Assembly: GCF_022695595.1 (NCBI RefSeq)
Contig: NZ_CP074380.1
Span: forward strand, 3,856,001-3,920,000
DNA: 64,000 bases
Direction of reading: 5' to 3'
Source: Streptomyces sp. MST-110588
GTDB taxonomy: Bacteria; Actinomycetota; Actinomycetes; Streptomycetales; Streptomycetaceae
Both the position numbers and the translations under genes were made by a program. The notes beneath the pieces were generated by a model. That model saw nothing but the letters and a program-made list of their open reading frames with translations. It searched no databases and was not told where the DNA came from. Shown piece after piece: positions 59,206 to 64,000 of this stretch (its first letter is position 1; every line of letters starts with the position of its first letter).

Positions 59206-59943
59206 GTGACTGCCACCCGACACGACGAGGGCACCGAAGCGCCCACGCCCGCTCCCGGGCCACGCCGGATACGCCGGCGCATCGCCGCCGTCGTCAGCGT
59301 GATCGGCGAGCTGCTGATCACAGCCGGACTGATCCTGGCGCTGTTCGTCGTGTACTCGCTGTGGTGGACGAACGTCCTCGCCGACCGCGAAGCGCACAAG
59401 CAGGGTGACCGGATACGCAAGAACTGGGCGCAGGGCCCCAAGGGCCCCGGCGCGCTCGACACCAAGGACGGCATCGGCTTCCTGCACGTCCCGGCGATGA
59501 AGAACGGCGAGGTGCTGGTCAAGAAGGGCACCGACTCCGACATCCTCAACGAGGGCGTGGCCGGCTTCTACACCAAGCCGGTGAAGTCCGCGCTCCCCCA
59601 GGAGAAGAAGGGCAACTTCACGCTCGCCGCACACCGCGACGGACACGGCGCGAAGTTCCACAACATCGACAAGCTCAAGGAAGGCGACCCGATCGTCTTC
59701 GAGTCCAAGGACACCTGGTACATCTACAAGGTCTACGCGTCCTTGACCGAGACCTCGAAGTACAACACCGACGTCCTGGACGACGTCCCCAAGGAATCCG
59801 GCAAGCGCAAGCCCGGCCGCTTCATCACCCTGACGACCTGCACCCCCGTCTACACCTCGGACTACCGCTACATCGTCTGGGGCGAGCTGGTCCGCACCGA
59901 AAAGGTCGACGCCAACCGCACCGCCCCCAAGGAACTCCGCTAG
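59206..59943 (+). CDS. srtE2: Class E sortase, short form
   Basis: 245 residues, start GTG at 59206. A short basic cytoplasmic start is followed by a TM (about 28-50, ELLITAGLILALFVVYSLWW). The core shows FLHVPAMKN, the catalytic His in FTLAAHRDGHGAKF, the Cys in LTTCTPVYTSDYRYIVWG and the following Arg. All three catalytic residues are present. It lies 25 bp after the first long sortase and ends at a large terminator hairpin. It probably shares chaplin-type LAxTG substrates with its neighbour. Confidence 0.93.
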   Translation: MTATRHDEGTEAPTPAPGPRRIRRRIAAVVSVIGELLITAGLILALFVVYSLWWTNVLADREAHKQGDRIRKNWAQGPKGPGALDTKDGIGFLHVPAMKNGEVLVKKGTDSDILNEGVAGFYTKPVKSALPQEKKGNFTLAAHRDGHGAKFHNIDKLKEGDPIVFESKDTWYIYKVYASLTETSKYNTDVLDDVPKESGKRKPGRFITLTTCTPVYTSDYRYIVWGELVRTEKVDANRTAPKELR

Positions 59944-59945
59944 CC

Positions 59946-60009
59946 GGCCCGCAACGTAGGGAGCCCCGGTCACCTCGCGAGGTGACCGGGGCTCCCTACG
60001 TTGCGGGCC
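59946..60009. terminator. 64-bp perfect palindrome between convergent sortase and pknB genes
   Basis: Left half 59946-59977 (starting GGCCCGCAACGTAGGGAG) is the exact reverse complement of 59978-60009, so a stem of about 30 bp forms with almost no loop. It works for both convergent transcripts, starting 3 bp past the sortase stop and ending 8 bp before the pknB stop. Confidence 0.93.
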
Positions 60010-60017
60010 GCGCCGGG

Positions 60018-62057
<2,040 letters not shown>

Positions 62058-62202
62058 AAGCTTCTCCAGCCCTCTCCGTCATCCCGACCGCACCCGTGTG
62101 TGGTCCGGCGGTGTGCTGTTCGGGCATACCGTACCCGGCACGCCTCAAGGGACCCGTTCGTCACCGGCACCTGATATACGACCGGTATTGGCGCGAGCCG
62201 GG

Positions 62203-63666
62203 TCACTTCTTGCCGAGTACCGCCTCCATGACGTGCTTGGCGATGGGCGCGGCCAGCCTGCCGCCCGCGACGTCGTCGCGCAGCGTGTCGGAGCCCTCGA
62301 TGACGACGGCGACGGCGACCGGGATGCCCTTGCCGGTCTTGGCGTAGGAGATGAACCAGGCGTACGGATTGTCCTTGTTGTCCTCGCCGTGCTGCGCGGT
62401 ACCCGTCTTGCCGCCGACCGTGACGCCGTCGATCTGGGCCTTGGTGCCGGTGCCCTCCTTGACGACCGTCTCCATGATCGACTGGATCTTCTGGGCGTTC
62501 TCCGGCTTCAGCGGCTGGCTCATCGTCTCGGGGGTGTGCTGCTGGATGACGTTGAGGTTCGGCGCGACGAGCTTCTCGACCATGTACGGCTTCATCAGCT
62601 TGCCGCCGTTGGCGATGGCGGCGGTGACCATGGCCATCTGCAGCGGGGTGACGCGGTTGGACGCCTGGCCGATGCCGTCCATCGCGTTCTGCGGACGGTT
62701 GTCGGTGGGGTAGACGCTCTCGGCGGCGCGGACCGGCGTGTCGACCTTGGCGTTGTTGAAGCCGAACTTCTCCGCCTGCTCCTTCATCTTCTTGTTGCCC
62801 AGGTCGTCACTCATCTTGCCGAAGACGGTGTTGCAGGAGACCCGCAGCGCCTCACGCATGGTGGCGTTCTCGCAGGGCAGGTTGCCCTCGTTGGGGAGGT
62901 CGTGGGTGGACAGCGGCAGCCGCCAGGGCAGCGGCGACCGGGTCTTCTCGTCCACGCTGTTGTACAGGCCGTTCTCCAGCGCGGCGGCGGCGGTGACGAC
63001 CTTGAAGGTGGAGCCGGGCGGGTAGGTCTGGCGCAGCGCCCGGTTCAGCGTCGGGTCGTCGGGGTTGTTCTTCTTCTGCAGCTTGTTGAACGCCTCGCCG
63101 TCCTTGCTGGACATGCCGGCGAAGCTGGAGGGGTCGTACGAGGGGGTGCTGGCCAGCGCCAGGATCGCGCCGGTTTCCGGGTTGATCGCGGCGACGGCGC
63201 CCTTCTTGTCGCCCAGCCCCTCGAAGGCGGCCTTCTGCGCCTTGGCGTCCAGAGTGGTGACGACGTCGCCGCCCTTTTGCTTCTCACCGGTGAACATGTC
63301 GACCGTACGGCTGAAGAACAGCGAGTCGTCGGTGCCGGTCAGAATGCCGTCGTAGAGCTTTTCGAGCTGGTTGGCGTCGAACGCCTGCGAGGCGAAGCCG
63401 GTGACCGGCGCCCACATGGGACCGTTCTTGTACGTGCGCTTGTACTTGAAGTCGCCGATGTCGGTGGTCGTGGACCCCGTGACGGCCTGGCCGTCGACGA
63501 TGATGTTGCCGCGCGGCTTGCTGTAGCGCTCGATGGCGACCCGGCGGTTGTGCTTGTCGTTCTTCAGCTCATCGGCCTGTACGAACTGGACCCAGTTGAC
63601 CCGTACGAGCAGGGCCAGGATGAGCAGGCCGCAGAAGATGGCGACCCTGCGCAGGGGCTTGTTCAC
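62203..63666 (-). CDS. pbpA: Class B penicillin-binding protein PbpA
   Basis: 487 residues, start GTG at 63666. One N-terminal TM (about 7-25) is followed by a dimerisation region and a transpeptidase. The catalytic motifs are SxxK in PPGSTFKVVT, SxN in RVSCNTVFGKM and KTG in VGGKTGTAQHG. It cross-links peptidoglycan at elongation or septum sites together with the SEDS polymerase encoded next to it. In mycobacteria PbpA is a PknB substrate. It lies 16 bp downstream of the rodA/ftsW gene, so they are an operon. Confidence 0.96.
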   Translation of the reverse strand: MNKPLRRVAIFCGLLILALLVRVNWVQFVQADELKNDKHNRRVAIERYSKPRGNIIVDGQAVTGSTTTDIGDFKYKRTYKNGPMWAPVTGFASQAFDANQLEKLYDGILTGTDDSLFFSRTVDMFTGEKQKGGDVVTTLDAKAQKAAFEGLGDKKGAVAAINPETGAILALASTPSYDPSSFAGMSSKDGEAFNKLQKKNNPDDPTLNRALRQTYPPGSTFKVVTAAAALENGLYNSVDEKTRSPLPWRLPLSTHDLPNEGNLPCENATMREALRVSCNTVFGKMSDDLGNKKMKEQAEKFGFNNAKVDTPVRAAESVYPTDNRPQNAMDGIGQASNRVTPLQMAMVTAAIANGGKLMKPYMVEKLVAPNLNVIQQHTPETMSQPLKPENAQKIQSIMETVVKEGTGTKAQIDGVTVGGKTGTAQHGEDNKDNPYAWFISYAKTGKGIPVAVAVVIEGSDTLRDDVAGGRLAAPIAKHVMEAVLGKK

Positions 63667-63682
63667 GGTCGGACCACCTGGG

Positions 63683-64000
63683 TCATCTCGGCGTCGGTGG
63701 ACGGGGCGGGCGCGGGGCGGGACGGCGTGCGGTGTCGCTGATGCGCAGCAGGACGGCGACCAGGGCCCAGTTGGCGATGACGGAGGAACCGCCCTGTGCC
63801 AGGAAGGGCATGGTCATGCCGGTGAGCGGGATCAGGCCGGTGACACCGCCGGCCACGACGAAGACCTGGAGGGAGAAGGCGCCGGACAGGCCGACGGCCA
63901 GGAGCTTGCCGAAGGGGTCGCGGGCCGCCAGGGCCGTACGGATGCCGCGCTCGATGAGCAGCCCGTACAGCAGCAGGATGGCCATCACGCCCGCCAGGCC
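63683..64000 (-). CDS. SEDS-family peptidoglycan polymerase RodA/FtsW, N-terminus outside window
   Basis: Only the C-terminal end (about 105 residues) is inside. It shows the conserved SEDS closing motifs: RTALAARDPFGKLLAVGLSG, VVAGGVTGLIPLTGMTMPFLAQGGSSVIANW, which includes the PLTGMTMPFLAQGGSS hallmark. A disordered Pro-rich tail ends the protein. It forms glycan strands with the class B PBP encoded by pbpA. Whether it is RodA or FtsW cannot be told from this end. The arrangement (SEDS, pbpA, pknB) suggests the RodA-like copy of the kinase operon. Confidence 0.9.
   Translation of the reverse strand, partial: GLAGVMAILLLYGLLIERGIRTALAARDPFGKLLAVGLSGAFSLQVFVVAGGVTGLIPLTGMTMPFLAQGGSSVIANWALVAVLLRISDTARRPAPRPPRPPTPR

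Overview
The window is a high-GC actinobacterial chromosome core and almost certainly Streptomyces. The coding strands have the expected third-position GC bias, GTG starts are common, the parS palindrome is GTTTCACGTGAAAC, DnaA has a very long low-complexity domain II, and the gene order around dnaA matches the Streptomyces origin region. The same backbone (CCA transferase, DUF6049, mviN, sigM, anti-sigma, trxB, trxA, parB, parA, rsmG, jag, yidC, yidD, rnpA, rpmH, dnaA, oriC, dnaN, gnd, recF, dciA, gyrB, gyrA, DUF3566, tRNA-Ile, tRNA-Ala, ppi, crgA, DUF881, trpG/pabA, pknB, pbpA, rodA/ftsW) is recognisable in mycobacteria, which helps pick out what has been added or split here.

Left arm (1-26.4 kb). 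A GT87 membrane glycosyltransferase fragment and a class A penicillin-binding protein are followed by a PadR regulator with a palindromic operator, inositol-1-phosphate synthase, an MFS protein and an LppU-like membrane protein. Next come CCA-adding enzyme, DUF6049, the lipid II flippase MurJ with a separate pseudokinase/discoidin-like partner, an ECF sigma factor with its zinc anti-sigma factor, and trxBA behind a textbook SigR promoter. The parAB, rsmG, jag, yidC, yidD, rnpA and rpmH genes run leftwards from the origin. Seven of the eight perfect parS sites lie in this arm.

Origin (26.4-39.9 kb). dnaA has a face-to-face DnaA-box pair upstream. oriC fills the dnaA-dnaN gap with many DnaA boxes. 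It is followed by dnaN, a short 6-phosphogluconate dehydrogenase, recF, dciA, gyrB, gyrA and DUF3566. gyrA has an odd start in which a 7-codon leader overlaps the apparent GTG start.

Variable zone (39.9-51.2 kb). This begins at tRNA-Ile and continues past tRNA-Ala. It holds a DLW-39 small protein, a secreted membrane-anchored protein, a Ser/Thr kinase and an HTH protein between the tRNAs. After tRNA-Ala comes an islet of PIN-type toxin-antitoxin genes, one pair of which is truncated. Then comes a 1460-residue single-module membrane NRPS of the Pls/PosA type (epsilon-poly-L-lysine synthetase family), the most distinctive gene of the window.

Right arm (51.2-64 kb). The conserved backbone resumes with DUF5324, a cyclophilin, a rhomboid protease, an off-origin DnaA-box cluster, CrgA and DUF881. 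Three class E sortases follow, with a 58-residue membrane protein and pabA among them, then PASTA kinase PknB, PbpA and the C-terminal end of a RodA/FtsW protein. This arm couples cell-wall polymerisation, its phosphorylation control and surface-protein anchoring.
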